Under the pieces are notes generated by a model, which did not search any database, had not been told where the DNA came from, and saw nothing but the letters and a program-made list of their open reading frames with translations. From assembly GCF_000264055.1 (NCBI RefSeq), contig NZ_AJXL01000001.1:26295-90294 (forward strand): 64,000 nucleotides of DNA. Direction: 5' to 3'. Origin of the DNA: Flavobacterium sp. ACAM 123. Lineage in GTDB: Bacteria; Bacteroidota; Bacteroidia; Flavobacteriales; Flavobacteriaceae. The position numbers and the translations under genes are program-made. Numbering within the stretch: the first letter of the stretch is position 1; every line of letters starts with the position of its first letter. This document shows, in pieces, positions 34,910-43,474 of this stretch.

Positions 34910-35302
34910 CTACTTGTCTTCGTCTTCCTCGGTTTCTATTTCATTTCCAAATTCGTCGATATCTCTTCGGTCTTTTTTGGTAGGTCGTCCTGTACCATTT
35001 TTTCGATAATGCTGCTTGGATAATTTCAGTAGCTCCAGATGTTGGTATGCCTCCGCAGAAGTATCATTTCTTCGGTACATATCTACTAATTTGGCACCTA
35101 CGCGACTTTCCGGAATATCTAAAACGGTAAGGATTTGTGTGATTTGGTCTTTTCTGAAGGTGATCTTATCAGTAGGAAAAACTTCCTTTGATGGTTTGGC
35201 AATATGGCCGTTTACAGTGACATGATTCTTTTTGCATGCCTCTGTCACCATGTTTCTAGTCTTGTAATATCGGACACACCATAAATATTTATCTATTCTC
35301 AT
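34910..35302 (-). CDS. S4-domain RNA-binding protein (Hsp15-like)
   Basis: A 130-residue protein from the internal start MRIDKYLWCVRYYKTRN (codon at 35302); the frame opens further upstream to 35347 but the S4 domain begins exactly at this Met. The S4 RNA-binding domain covers residues 1-65 (ACKKNHVTVNGHIAKPSKEVFPTDKI), followed by a charged tail. Hsp15 binds stalled 50S subunits carrying nascent chains. The homologue here probably acts on ribosomes or rRNA. Confidence 0.85.
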   Translation of the reverse strand: MRIDKYLWCVRYYKTRNMVTEACKKNHVTVNGHIAKPSKEVFPTDKITFRKDQITQILTVLDIPESRVGAKLVDMYRRNDTSAEAYQHLELLKLSKQHYRKNGTGRPTKKDRRDIDEFGNEIETEEDEDK

Positions 35303-35380
35303 AATAATTCTAAAATCGGAGTTAAATAGTTTACAAAAATCAATCAATATTGTATCTTGCGCACTTAAAAATCAGCTATA

Positions 35381-36448
35381 ATGAACAAATTTAGGTATTA
35401 TTTTATTTTATCAATTACAACACTCTCTTTATTTTCATGTTCGAAGAGTGATACTACTGAAATTACTCCACCTAGAGACTATGCAGTACAGTATGCCAGT
35501 GATATTACTGATATTGAAGAATATTTAAAAACATATTATATAACGGTTGTAGATCATGCCGGTTTTGCTGATGACCAAGATGTAACCATCACTAAAATTC
35601 CTGTTGGAGGAACACAAAAGTCAATTTGGGATCAAACAACTTATCAGCTTAAAAGTAGAGCAGTTAGTCAAAACGATGTTGCTTATAAATTATATTATTT
35701 AGTATTAAGAGAAGGAATGGGCTCGGCACCCAGTAATGTGGATGGCGTTTTAGCGTCGTATAGAGGTGATTTTTTAGAGCAAACAGTAGAGTCATCCGGC
35801 AGTACATTAACAGCAACGCTGTTCGAAGAAGTGAAGTACCCACAACAAATGGTCAGCTTGTTCAGTACGATAGCCGGTTGGAGTGAAACGTTTCCACAAT
35901 TTAAAACCGGGAGCTATACAACAAGAGTGGATGGAACGGTATCTTATAATGATTTTGGAGCAGGGATTATGTTTATTCCTTCCGGATTAGGGTATTATGC
36001 CTCAGGAAGTGCTAATATTCCGTCTTATTCACCTCTAATTTTTAGTTTTAAGCTATATGAATTAGAGCGATTAGATCAGGACGGTGATGGAATACCTTCT
36101 TATTTAGAGGATTTAAATGGGGATGGTTATAGCAGGGTGTTAGCAACTGGAGTTTTGAATCCTGATGATACGGATGGGGATGGCATTCCTAATTTTCTAG
36201 ATGTAGACGATGATGGAGATGGTTACGGTACAAAAAGCGAAATTAAGAGACCTAATATTACTGTTAACGGTGGCAGTACTGCTAATGGGCATTATCCCTA
36301 TAACGGCGTAGCTAACGATGATCCATTGACGCTTAATGTAGATGAGAGACAAGGTATACCTGCTTACATCACAGCTTCAAAAACATTAGATTATACGACA
36401 GCAGGAAGAACGAGAGTTCATCTTGATAAAAATTATCCGGTGAAATAA
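35381..36448 (+). CDS. FKBP-type peptidyl-prolyl isomerase lipoprotein with Ca-binding repeats
   Basis: A 355-residue lipoprotein (signal TLSLFSCSK, Cys 20). Residues about 85-230 are an FKBP-like domain (SQNDVAYKLYYLVLREG, VDGVLASYRG, FSTIAGWSETFPQFKTGSYT, GYYASGSANIPSYSPLIFSF). Residues about 230-285 hold thrombospondin type-3-like Asp repeats (DQDGDGIPSYLEDLNGDGY, DDTDGDGIPNFLDVDDDGDG) that should bind calcium. Such proteins are surface or periplasmic folding factors in gliding bacteria. It is a single gene with its own terminator at 36472. Confidence 0.85.
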   Translation: MNKFRYYFILSITTLSLFSCSKSDTTEITPPRDYAVQYASDITDIEEYLKTYYITVVDHAGFADDQDVTITKIPVGGTQKSIWDQTTYQLKSRAVSQNDVAYKLYYLVLREGMGSAPSNVDGVLASYRGDFLEQTVESSGSTLTATLFEEVKYPQQMVSLFSTIAGWSETFPQFKTGSYTTRVDGTVSYNDFGAGIMFIPSGLGYYASGSANIPSYSPLIFSFKLYELERLDQDGDGIPSYLEDLNGDGYSRVLATGVLNPDDTDGDGIPNFLDVDDDGDGYGTKSEIKRPNITVNGGSTANGHYPYNGVANDDPLTLNVDERQGIPAYITASKTLDYTTAGRTRVHLDKNYPVK

Positions 36449-36471
36449 CTGGGTAGTTATAAATAATTATA

Positions 36472-36506
36472 AACCTCGAAATCATGCTTGTTTCGAGGTT
36501 TTTTTA
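36472..36506 (+). terminator. intrinsic terminator of the FKBP gene
   Basis: AACCTCGAAA and TTTCGAGGTT flank a nine-base loop, followed by a T run. Confidence 0.88.
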
Positions 36507-36520
36507 TGTAATACAGATTG

Positions 36521-36620
36521 TGTATTCAATATAGTTCAATCACATTGTACTATGTTCATATTACATCGGCATTATACCAAAATGATTTGGACTAAAAACA
36601 TAAATTCCTCTGGTATAAAA
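36521..36620 (-). repeat. dispersed palindromic repeat, copy c (extended, about 100 bp)
   Basis: In reverse orientation it reads TATACCAGAGGAATTTATG, then TTTTAGTCCAAATCATTTTG, then GTATAAT and an extension with GATGTAATATGAACATAGTA and CAATGTGATTGAA. The extension closely matches that of copy d at 44588. Confidence 0.7.
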
Positions 36621-36656
36621 AGAATACCGCCATTAGTGTTGATGGAGTAGGGTTAA

Positions 36657-36698
36657 TGAAAAAACCCATCTTGTTATAAAACGAGATGGGTTTTTTTA
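36657..36698 (-). terminator. terminator of the transketolase operon
   Basis: AAAAAACCCATCTTG and CGAGATGGGTTTTTT form a hairpin with T runs on both strands, just beyond the stop of the C-terminal transketolase gene. Confidence 0.88.
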
Positions 36699-36716
36699 TG
36701 GCTTGAAGAAAATAGC

Positions 36717-37670
36717 TTATTTTCTCTTGATCACTCTTTCTACAGCTTCAACAATCGCTTCATTGTTTAATTTGTATTTATCCATTAATTGTGCTGGAGT
36801 TCCTGATTCTCCAAAGCTGTCATTTACTGCAACAAACTCTTGTGGAGCAGGATGGTTCAATGCTAATACTCTTGAGATGCTTTCGCCAAGACCACCCAGA
36901 ATATTGTGCTCTTCAGCAGTAACGATACATTTTGTTTTAGCCAACGATTTAAGAATCGCTTCTTCGTCCAATGGTTTAATGGTATGTACGTTGATTACTT
37001 CAGCAGAAATTCCTTTTGCTTCCAATGCTTCAGCCGCTACAAGTGCTTCCCAAACTAAATGTCCCGTCGCTACGATTGTTACATCTGTTCCTTCGCTAAG
37101 CATTATTGCTTTACCAATAACGAAAGATTCGTCAGCTGGTGTAAAATTAGGCACAACAGGACGTCCAAAACGCAAATAAGCTGGACCATGATGATCAGCA
37201 AGTGCTAAAGTGGCTGCTTTTGTTTGGTTGTAATCACAAGTGTTGATAACTGTCATTCCAGGCAGCATTTTCATTAGCCCGATGTCTTCTAGGATTTGGT
37301 GTGTTGCACCATCTTCTCCTAATGTTAAACCGGCGTGTGAGGCACAGATTTTTACGTTTTTATCAGAGTAAGCTACTGATTGACGTATTTGGTCATACAC
37401 TCTTCCTGTAGAGAAGTTAGCAAACGTTCCTGTAAAAGGAATTTTACCTCCAATGGTTAATCCGGCTGCAATTCCAATCATGTTTGCTTCCGCAATTCCG
37501 ATTTGGAAAAAACGCTCTGGATGATTTTTCTTGAAATCGTCAAATTTCAATGACCCAATTAAATCCGCACAAAGTGCCACTACGTTTTCGTTTTTTTGAC
37601 CTAATTCAGTCATTCCCGCCCCAAAACCGGAACGCGTATCTTTACTGCCTGTGTTTGTATATTTTTTCAT
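36717..37670 (-). CDS. transketolase C-terminal subunit
   Basis: A 317-residue protein equal to the pyrimidine-binding and C-terminal domains of transketolase. Landmarks are FQIGIAEANMIGIAAGLTIGGKIPF with the Glu that activates thiamine pyrophosphate, and DGATHQILEDIGLM. It completes the active site with the separately encoded N-terminal subunit that ends 84 bases upstream. Split transketolases are normal in Bacteroidota and act in the pentose phosphate pathway. Confidence 0.93.
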   Translation of the reverse strand: MKKYTNTGSKDTRSGFGAGMTELGQKNENVVALCADLIGSLKFDDFKKNHPERFFQIGIAEANMIGIAAGLTIGGKIPFTGTFANFSTGRVYDQIRQSVAYSDKNVKICASHAGLTLGEDGATHQILEDIGLMKMLPGMTVINTCDYNQTKAATLALADHHGPAYLRFGRPVVPNFTPADESFVIGKAIMLSEGTDVTIVATGHLVWEALVAAEALEAKGISAEVINVHTIKPLDEEAILKSLAKTKCIVTAEEHNILGGLGESISRVLALNHPAPQEFVAVNDSFGESGTPAQLMDKYKLNNEAIVEAVERVIKRK

Positions 37671-37754
37671 TTTTTTAAATTGAAAGATTTAAAATTTAAT
37701 AATTGAAGGATTTTGAGTACTAATTCAAAATTTACAATTCAAATTTTAAAATTA

Positions 37755-38603
37755 TTAGTAATCGCCTAGGGTTTCTGGATTTTGAGCAAATGCAGTTTCT
37801 AATTGTGCATCATTAGGTGCTTTTCCGTGCCATGCATGAGTATGCATCATGAAGTCCACTCCATTCCCCATTTCAGTATGCAATAGCACACAAACTGGCT
37901 TTCCTTTTCCTGTTCTAGATTTAGCATCTGTCATTCCAGCAATAATTGCTTCGATGTTATTTCCTTCTTTGATGTCAATAACATCCCAGTCAAAAGCTTC
38001 AAACTTAGCGCGGATACTTCCCATTGGTAAAACTTCATCAGTAGAACCATCAATTTGTTTTCCGTTTAAATCGATTGTAGCAATAAGGTTGTCAACTTTT
38101 TTTGCAGAAGCATACATGATCGCTTCCCAGTTTTGACCTTCTTGCAACTCACCGTCACCATGAAGGGTATAAATTATATGATTGTCATTGTTTAGTTTTT
38201 TAGCTTGAGCAGCTCCAATACCTACAGACATTCCTTGTCCAAGAGAACCAGATGCAATTCTCACTCCAGGTAAACCGTCGTGAGTTGTAGGATGACCTTG
38301 TAATCTTGAATTGATTAAACGGAAAGTAGCTAGTTCCGAAACTGGAAAATAACCGCTTCTTGCTAAAACGCTATAGAAAACGGGTGAGATATGTCCATTT
38401 GAAAGGAAGAAAAGATCTTCTCCAATTCCGTCTATATCAAAACCTTCTTTGCGGTCCATTAGATTTTGGTATAAGGCTACCATGAATTCAGTACAACCAA
38501 GAGATCCTCCCGGATGACCTGAGTTGACATTGTGTACCATTCTAAGGATATCTCTTCTGACTTGGATAGTTAAATCCTTTAATTGTTGTGTGTTAGGCTT
38601 CAT
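37755..38603 (-). CDS. transketolase N-terminal subunit
   Basis: A 282-residue protein equal to the pyrophosphate-binding domain of transketolase. The thiamine pyrophosphate and metal motif is HGDGELQEGQNWEAIMYAS followed by IATIDLNG. VNSGHPGGSLGCTEF near residue 26 and GHPTTHDGLPGVRIASGSLG supply the conserved His residues. It is first in a two-gene operon with the C-terminal subunit. Confidence 0.94.
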   Translation of the reverse strand: MKPNTQQLKDLTIQVRRDILRMVHNVNSGHPGGSLGCTEFMVALYQNLMDRKEGFDIDGIGEDLFFLSNGHISPVFYSVLARSGYFPVSELATFRLINSRLQGHPTTHDGLPGVRIASGSLGQGMSVGIGAAQAKKLNNDNHIIYTLHGDGELQEGQNWEAIMYASAKKVDNLIATIDLNGKQIDGSTDEVLPMGSIRAKFEAFDWDVIDIKEGNNIEAIIAGMTDAKSRTGKGKPVCVLLHTEMGNGVDFMMHTHAWHGKAPNDAQLETAFAQNPETLGDY

Positions 38604-38812
38604 TTTGTGTGTAAAAGTTAAACTGCGCCAAAGGTAATTTTTATTTTGGCGTAAGACAAATGATTTTTGATTTTGTTAGGATGGCTATTTTAGTTACAAT
38701 TGTTAGGAAATAAGGGCTTCAACGGTATGTTTTTTTAGGATTTGGTTTTTCTGGTTTGATCATTTTTACTAATCATTTTTTTTATTGATTCAGTAATTAT
38801 TATCTTGCGTTT

Positions 38813-39394
38813 ATGTATGAACAATTAGCAAAAAGTATTGGTGAGAAAGTGACCCTGACCGCAGCGGAGTTTGACGTGTGTAAGACTTTCTTTATTCCAA
38901 AGAAAATACGAAAAAAACAAACGTTGCTGCTAGAAGGGGACGTTTGTACTTATAATGCCTTTATTGAGAAAGGTATTTTACGGTCCTATACTACTGATGA
39001 AAAAGGAAATGAACACATCATACAGTTTGCTTTTGAGGGCTGGTGGATCACTGATTTGTCCAGTTTTTTAATGGGAGCACATTCAACCTATACGATCGAA
39101 GCAATTGAAGATTCGGAACTGTTGTTATTAACTGTGGCAGCAAGAGCGGAATTAATGAATGCACTACCTGTATTTGAACGGTACCAAAGACTGTTATTGG
39201 AAAATGCCTATATTGCTTTACAGGCAAGAGTAAATTCAGCTTTGACTGCAACTGCTGAAGAGAAATACATCAAACTCACAAACGGATACCCTGATATTAC
39301 ATTGCGTGTGCCCCAGCACATGATCGCTTCTTATCTTGGACTTACCCCGGAAACACTAAGTAGGGTGAGAAAACAAATTACACTTCGTAAATAA
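38813..39394 (+). CDS. Crp/Fnr-family transcriptional regulator
   Basis: A 193-residue regulator with an N-terminal cyclic-nucleotide-binding-like barrel (KQTLLLEGDVCTYNAFIEKGILRSYTTDE) and a C-terminal winged helix whose recognition part reads MIASYLGLTPETLSRVRKQ. It has no Cys cluster of the Fnr iron-sulphur type. It lies 90 bases before a Rossmann-fold gene on the same strand, near an ene-reductase remnant, so it may regulate redox genes; this is inferred. Confidence 0.85.
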   Translation: MYEQLAKSIGEKVTLTAAEFDVCKTFFIPKKIRKKQTLLLEGDVCTYNAFIEKGILRSYTTDEKGNEHIIQFAFEGWWITDLSSFLMGAHSTYTIEAIEDSELLLLTVAARAELMNALPVFERYQRLLLENAYIALQARVNSALTATAEEKYIKLTNGYPDITLRVPQHMIASYLGLTPETLSRVRKQITLRK

Positions 39395-39484
39395 AATTGA
39401 TTTAGATCAATGGCATTTCTTGTTCTATCTCAATGGAACGATGTTGCTTCATGCTGTATTTTTGCAACAGTAAAAACAATAACA

Positions 39485-40000
39485 ATGGAAAATGTAAGAA
39501 CTATTGCCGTGATTGGTGCCTCGGAGGAAAGAAACTTTCCTATACTCAAAGAATTATCAGAGCGTTACCACCTTTTATTATTCGATGACAACCAAAAAGC
39601 ACTTTCTCAGATTCATGAAAGTCTTGTAGCGCAAAATCGCCATGGCGTCATAGAAAAAATGAATTGTGCTTTAAACGCAAGTTGGGAGGCAGATATTATT
39701 ATTCTTTCTGGTTTTTGTGTTAACGATGCAGCTGTTGTTGAAAAAATAAAGGAGGTTGCTACAGCAAAGATTATCATTATTATGGAAAATGACGATGATT
39801 TCACTAAATCGATAAATCGCCAGTTGAGTTTTGATCTTATTTTCCCTCATTCTAAAATCGTAGAAATTATCAATGTGGCTACAGATGATAACTCAGAAAA
39901 AGAATTTTTGTTAGAAGGTCATAATTCAAAAGCGCTAGAAACGGTTGCAGGTATATTTGATAGATGTGGCTTTACCACATTCGTATCGCAATTTAATTAA
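39485..40000 (+). CDS. Rossmann-like putative NAD(P)-binding protein
   Basis: A 171-residue protein when started at MENVRTIAVIGASEERNF (codon at 39485), where the beta-alpha-beta fold begins; the frame is open from 39410 but the extra residues are unlike a signal. IAVIGASEER resembles a degenerate dinucleotide-binding loop, and AKIIIIMENDD is a later strand. It resembles the N-terminal domain of NAD(P)-binding reductases but has no identified catalytic domain. It follows the Crp/Fnr regulator. Confidence 0.62.
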   Translation: MENVRTIAVIGASEERNFPILKELSERYHLLLFDDNQKALSQIHESLVAQNRHGVIEKMNCALNASWEADIIILSGFCVNDAAVVEKIKEVATAKIIIIMENDDDFTKSINRQLSFDLIFPHSKIVEIINVATDDNSEKEFLLEGHNSKALETVAGIFDRCGFTTFVSQFN

Positions 40001-40024
40001 TGATTTATCAAATAAAGTGGGAAC

Positions 40025-40192
40025 CAAGTTCTAGAAGAGGAAGATGTTAATAGAGTAGCATGTGGGTTGCCTTTTATCGCTAATTCTGATTTAGTGCAAC
40101 ACGGTAACAAAAATGCAGTTTTAAACAATGCTGATTTAAGTGCCTTTTATACTTTAACGTCCAGCGGGTGTAATTATTTGCAAAAAATGTAA
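40025..40192 (+). pseudogene. C-terminal remnant of an OYE-family alkene reductase
   Basis: A 55-codon frame without a start codon reads EEEDVNRVACGLPFIANSDL then VQHGNKNAVLNNADLSAFYT. This matches the C-terminal part of Old Yellow Enzyme ene-reductases, where the substrate-channel FMN-phosphate region is followed by PFIANPDLV. The usual GYTDYPF ending has been replaced. Only this piece remains, directly after the Rossmann-like gene. Confidence 0.6.
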
Positions 40193-40298
40193 TAGTAATT
40201 TATGAATATTTAATTTGTTGTCAGGTTTATAATTTTTACCATCGAATACTAATGATGCAATACTGGTGTTTGTTTGTACGGATTTTTAAGCGTTAATG

Positions 40299-40331
40299 AA
40301 ATAAAAAGCCCCAATTTGGGGCTTTTTATTT
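40299..40331. terminator. symmetrical hairpin terminator
   Basis: AAATAAAAAGCCCC, AATT and GGGGCTTTTTATTT form a palindromic hairpin with T tracts on both strands, between the remnant above and the rhodanese operon. Confidence 0.85.
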
Positions 40332-40412
40332 GAATGTATTTTAAATGTAGTAGTTCGCTGAAGCCTACGATCCTATTTTTCAAGAGTAGTACTTTATAAA
40401 GTAACAATTTAT

Positions 40413-40619
40413 TTATTTTACTTCTTTGTATTCCAGATTCTCAAAACTGTCGTTATTCTTTTTCTTTAGCAGTACTATACAACCATTTGCTCCACCACAG
40501 CCAGAATTGGTAATGACTTGGTATAATAAAAAACCGGTTAAAAGTACTGAAAGAACGCTTTGGGTTTGACAGGCTTATACAATGATATAAATTCCCAGAG
40601 CAAGATTAACAAAACGCAT
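40413..40619 (-). pseudogene. YgaP-like (DUF2892) small membrane protein with a nonsense codon
   Basis: The minus-strand frame starting at ATG 40617-40619 encodes MRFVNLALGIYIIV, then TAA at 40575-40577, and continues in the same frame ACQTQSVLSVLLTGFLLYQV, ending at a stop at 40413-40415. The 68 codons describe a two-helix membrane protein with SGCGGANGC after the second helix. A CAA to TAA change would explain the stop. It follows two rhodanese genes in the same direction, an arrangement like the rhodanese-DUF2892 fusion YgaP, so the whole set was probably one sulphur-transfer unit. Confidence 0.65.
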
Positions 40620-40629
40620 AAAGTGCTAA

Positions 40630-40965
40630 TCATGTAATAGGTTTTGTACATTCATTATATTTTTTTTGTAAACTACTCCAGCCGCCGCCGTTATGTACTT
40701 GCTCAAAACCGTTCGATTTTAAAATACTTTTTGCAGAAGCGCTTCGCATTCCTGATGCGCAACAGGTAATAATAGTAGCGTCTTTTTTTAATTTTGCACT
40801 ATGTCTAGAAAGATCATTCAACGGAGCGTTTAATGAACCTTTTATATGTCCTTGTTTGTACTCTCCTGGACTACGAACATCTAGGATTACCGCTCCTTGT
40901 TTTACTAAATTGGCGTAGTCTAATTTAGGTCCTAGACCAAATAGCTTTTTTAATGTGTTTATCAT
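40630..40965 (-). CDS. rhodanese-like sulphurtransferase
   Basis: A 111-residue single rhodanese domain. The active-site loop CASGMR (Cys 69) fits the six-residue CxxGxR form, and the entry motif is DVRSPGEYKQGHIKGSLNAPL. Single-domain rhodaneses carry persulphide sulphur. It overlaps the upstream rhodanese gene by four bases and is followed by the broken YgaP-like gene. Confidence 0.9.
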   Translation of the reverse strand: MINTLKKLFGLGPKLDYANLVKQGAVILDVRSPGEYKQGHIKGSLNAPLNDLSRHSAKLKKDATIITCCASGMRSASAKSILKSNGFEQVHNGGGWSSLQKKYNECTKPIT

Positions 40966-41255
40966 TTTATTTTTTTGTCTTGTGATTTATAATAATTAAT
41001 GTCTAACCAAGAACCACCATTGTAACATTTAATTCCTAGTTCTGAAAGGAAGTGCTGCGCCTGTCCACTTCTATTTCCAGAGGCGCAACAGAGTACTAAA
41101 GGTGTTTTTAATTTTTTTAATTCTTCTACTCTTTCCGGTGTTTCATCTAACGGAATGTTGAGGGAATCCAACACGTTACCTCCCATAAATTCACCGTGAG
41201 AACGGACATCGATAATCGTCCCTTCATTTTCTTTGATTATTTTTTCTAAGCTCAT
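40962..41255 (-). CDS. rhodanese-like sulphurtransferase
   Basis: A 97-residue single rhodanese domain with DVRSHGEFMGGNVLDSLNIPL and active loop CASGNRS (Cys 57). Being shorter and diverged from its neighbour, it is a separate paralogue rather than a recent duplicate. It is the first gene of the two-rhodanese operon (stop overlaps next start). Confidence 0.88.
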   Translation of the reverse strand: MSLEKIIKENEGTIIDVRSHGEFMGGNVLDSLNIPLDETPERVEELKKLKTPLVLCCASGNRSGQAQHFLSELGIKCYNGGSWLDINYYKSQDKKIK

Positions 41256-41992
41256 TTTTTTATATTATGAGATTTGAATTACTCTTAAAAGTAATCCCAT
41301 TACTGCATTGTATTTGTACTAGATTCTAATTTGATAAGGCAAAAGTAAGACAAAGGAAAAGGTTTCTCAGTAACTTTTGTTACACAAGCAAATAATTAAC
41401 GTTCCATAGTTACTACTAGCTAATGTGCTATGACGGCCAACATATATGTTCGTTTGTTTCCGTCATATTTTTATTTACAGTACTTACCAATTCTGGAGTT
41501 GAAGCATTTTTTCAATTTTCAGAAGCGTTTTAATCACTATTTTTTCTTTATAATGTTACCATTCCATCCCAATTGAAATAAATCTTACAATCCATGAGCT
41601 ACTTTTTTTCGCTTTTGTAACTTCTAATTTTTTTACTGATTGAGGTGCTATAATAATTGATTTTAAACATTTTTTTTCTAAAAACAGATTTAAATTATCA
41701 TTAATCACATAAATGAGAATAAAAAAAGCGTTTTTGACTTAAAACAATAAGGCTATTTCTTGACAAATTAAAAATTTCAGTATTTTGGCAGATGGTATTT
41801 ATTTTTTATTGGTTGGAAACAAAGTAAAAAGAGGGAGTACAACATTTAAATTAGATGGGAAGCACTGAAATTAAAAGATTCAGATAACAAAGAAAGCCCA
41901 TTTAGCTCTTATTAAGAAGGCTAAATAGGCTGCATTTTCTAATTATAAACAACGAGATAATTAAAGTCTTGGTCGTTGTTTTTATCCTTTAA
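41256..41992. other. intergenic region with two hairpins
   Basis: No gene recognised. Stretches at 41893-41932 (AGCCCATTTAGC to GGCTAAATAGGCT) and 41946-41983 (AACAACGA to TCGTTGTT) can form hairpins; the second is followed by T5 on the plus strand and lies just beyond the DUF1003 stop, so it is a plausible terminator. Confidence 0.45.
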
Positions 41993-42409
41993 TTAAGGCT
42001 GATTTTCTAATTTTTCTAACATTCTAATTATTTTGTCTAACTTGTCCACTTCAATACTATTGAGCTTTGTTGTAAGCGCTTCTATTTCCAGTTTAGCCTC
42101 TACATTAGTCTGGTAGTCTGCTTGTGCTTGTGCCCGGTCTCTTTCGCTTTGTCTGTTTTGGGCCATCATGATAATTGGAGCTGCATAAGCTGCTTGTGTT
42201 GAAAATACCAGATTGAGTAAAATAAAAGGATAGACATCCCAATGTTTTATAAAAGCAATCGTGTTTAATGTCATCCAAAGAACGACTAAAACTGTTTGCA
42301 CAATTATAAATTTCCAGGAACCCATACTTTTTGCTACGGCATCGGCCAAGCGACTCCCAAACCCTAGGGTTTCAAAATGTTTTTGATGCCAATTTTTTCT
42401 TGCTAACAT
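41993..42409 (-). CDS. DUF1003 domain-containing membrane protein
   Basis: A 138-residue protein with two central membrane helices (IIVQTVLVVLWMTLNTIAFI and the segment WDVYPFILLNLVFSTQAAYA) and the DUF1003 hallmark APIIMMAQNRQSERDR, followed by a C-terminal coiled coil. The function is unknown; homologues are small cytoplasmic-membrane proteins. Single gene. Confidence 0.87.
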   Translation of the reverse strand: MLARKNWHQKHFETLGFGSRLADAVAKSMGSWKFIIVQTVLVVLWMTLNTIAFIKHWDVYPFILLNLVFSTQAAYAAPIIMMAQNRQSERDRAQAQADYQTNVEAKLEIEALTTKLNSIEVDKLDKIIRMLEKLENQP

Positions 42410-42578
42410 AGTACGTTTATTTTATAAAGGGTTACTGATTTTCAAAAATCTCCATTGTATTTGGTAGTAAAAGCGCTTATAAAAAGGCCGTTTAAATAAT
42501 CTACCGTCCGTTTATAGCGTATCCCTCTCTATTTCATGTTACTAGCACGAAGAGGAGTTACGGTTAAACCCGTGGACA

Positions 42579-43133
42579 CTACTTGTTATCTTGTATCATG
42601 TGTACTAACGATTGTAAAATTTCCTGTCCTTCTTCCCAGTGTTCTAATTTTGATTCAGAATTTAGATGCCCTTTCTCTCCAACATTTATAAAGGAACTTC
42701 CCCATTTTTCAGCTAGGAACGTGGCTCTCTCTACTGAAATATAGGGGTCATTAGCACTTGTGATTACAATGGAAGGATAATCTAACTTCAATAAGGGAAT
42801 GGGGGAGAAGTTTCTGATTTGTTCTGGAGTATGCGCTGGAGAATCTACATCTGCTGGTGCGACAAGCAAAGCGCCGGCTATTTTATGGGTTTTATTTTCT
42901 TTTGACCAATGGCTAATAAGCGAGCAGGAAAGGCTATGAGCAACGATAATGATTTCGCCTTCCGCAGATTCGATGGCAGTGTTGAGACTTTCCAACCAGT
43001 CTTCTAAAAGAGGGTTGTCCCAATCCTTTTGAATCACTTTTTGGGCAGTTTCAAAATGCTGTAACCAATAGTTTTGCCAATGCTTCTCTGCCGAGTCCCC
43101 TAAACCGGTTACGATCAAGATAGTGTACTTCAT
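42579..43133 (-). CDS. RBBP9/YdeN-family alpha/beta hydrolase
   Basis: A 184-residue serine hydrolase of the RBBP9/YdeN group. The oxyanion start is VTGLGDSAEKHWQNYW, the nucleophile is in VAHSLSC (Ser near residue 67), and the late Asp and His are in SANDPYISVERA and GEKGHLNSES. Substrate unknown. Single gene on the minus strand. Confidence 0.87.
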   Translation of the reverse strand: MKYTILIVTGLGDSAEKHWQNYWLQHFETAQKVIQKDWDNPLLEDWLESLNTAIESAEGEIIIVAHSLSCSLISHWSKENKTHKIAGALLVAPADVDSPAHTPEQIRNFSPIPLLKLDYPSIVITSANDPYISVERATFLAEKWGSSFINVGEKGHLNSESKLEHWEEGQEILQSLVHMIQDNK

Positions 43134-43474
43134 GTCTTTCCTTTTAATTAAAGTGTAAGTGTGTATCCCATAAAAGTAGCCTAGCTATTTCTTAGAATTC
43201 GTTCGCTTTTGCGTCTTTGATTTTGCACCCTTATTTTCTAATGAGGATTGTTCAATTGGATTAGCGTATTTCCACCTTTGTATTAACTGTAGTTTTAGCA
43301 ATAGTAAGTAAGAACCAGCAGCCATTTCAAATTATATTCTGTGGTTACAAAGCTAATGAATTCCAGTTCGCCCTGAGTTCATAATAATGAATTTCATCAG
43401 TAAAAAAGCAAAGCAAAGGCTGTTGAAATAATTGCGTTTACTTTTTCTTTAATTTATATATTTGTAGAAAAAAC
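43134..43474. promoter_or_regulatory. intergenic region with promoter element at 43457
   Basis: No gene seen. TATATTTG at 43457-43464 matches TAnnTTTG and lies ten bases before the hydrolase start codon. Confidence 0.4.
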
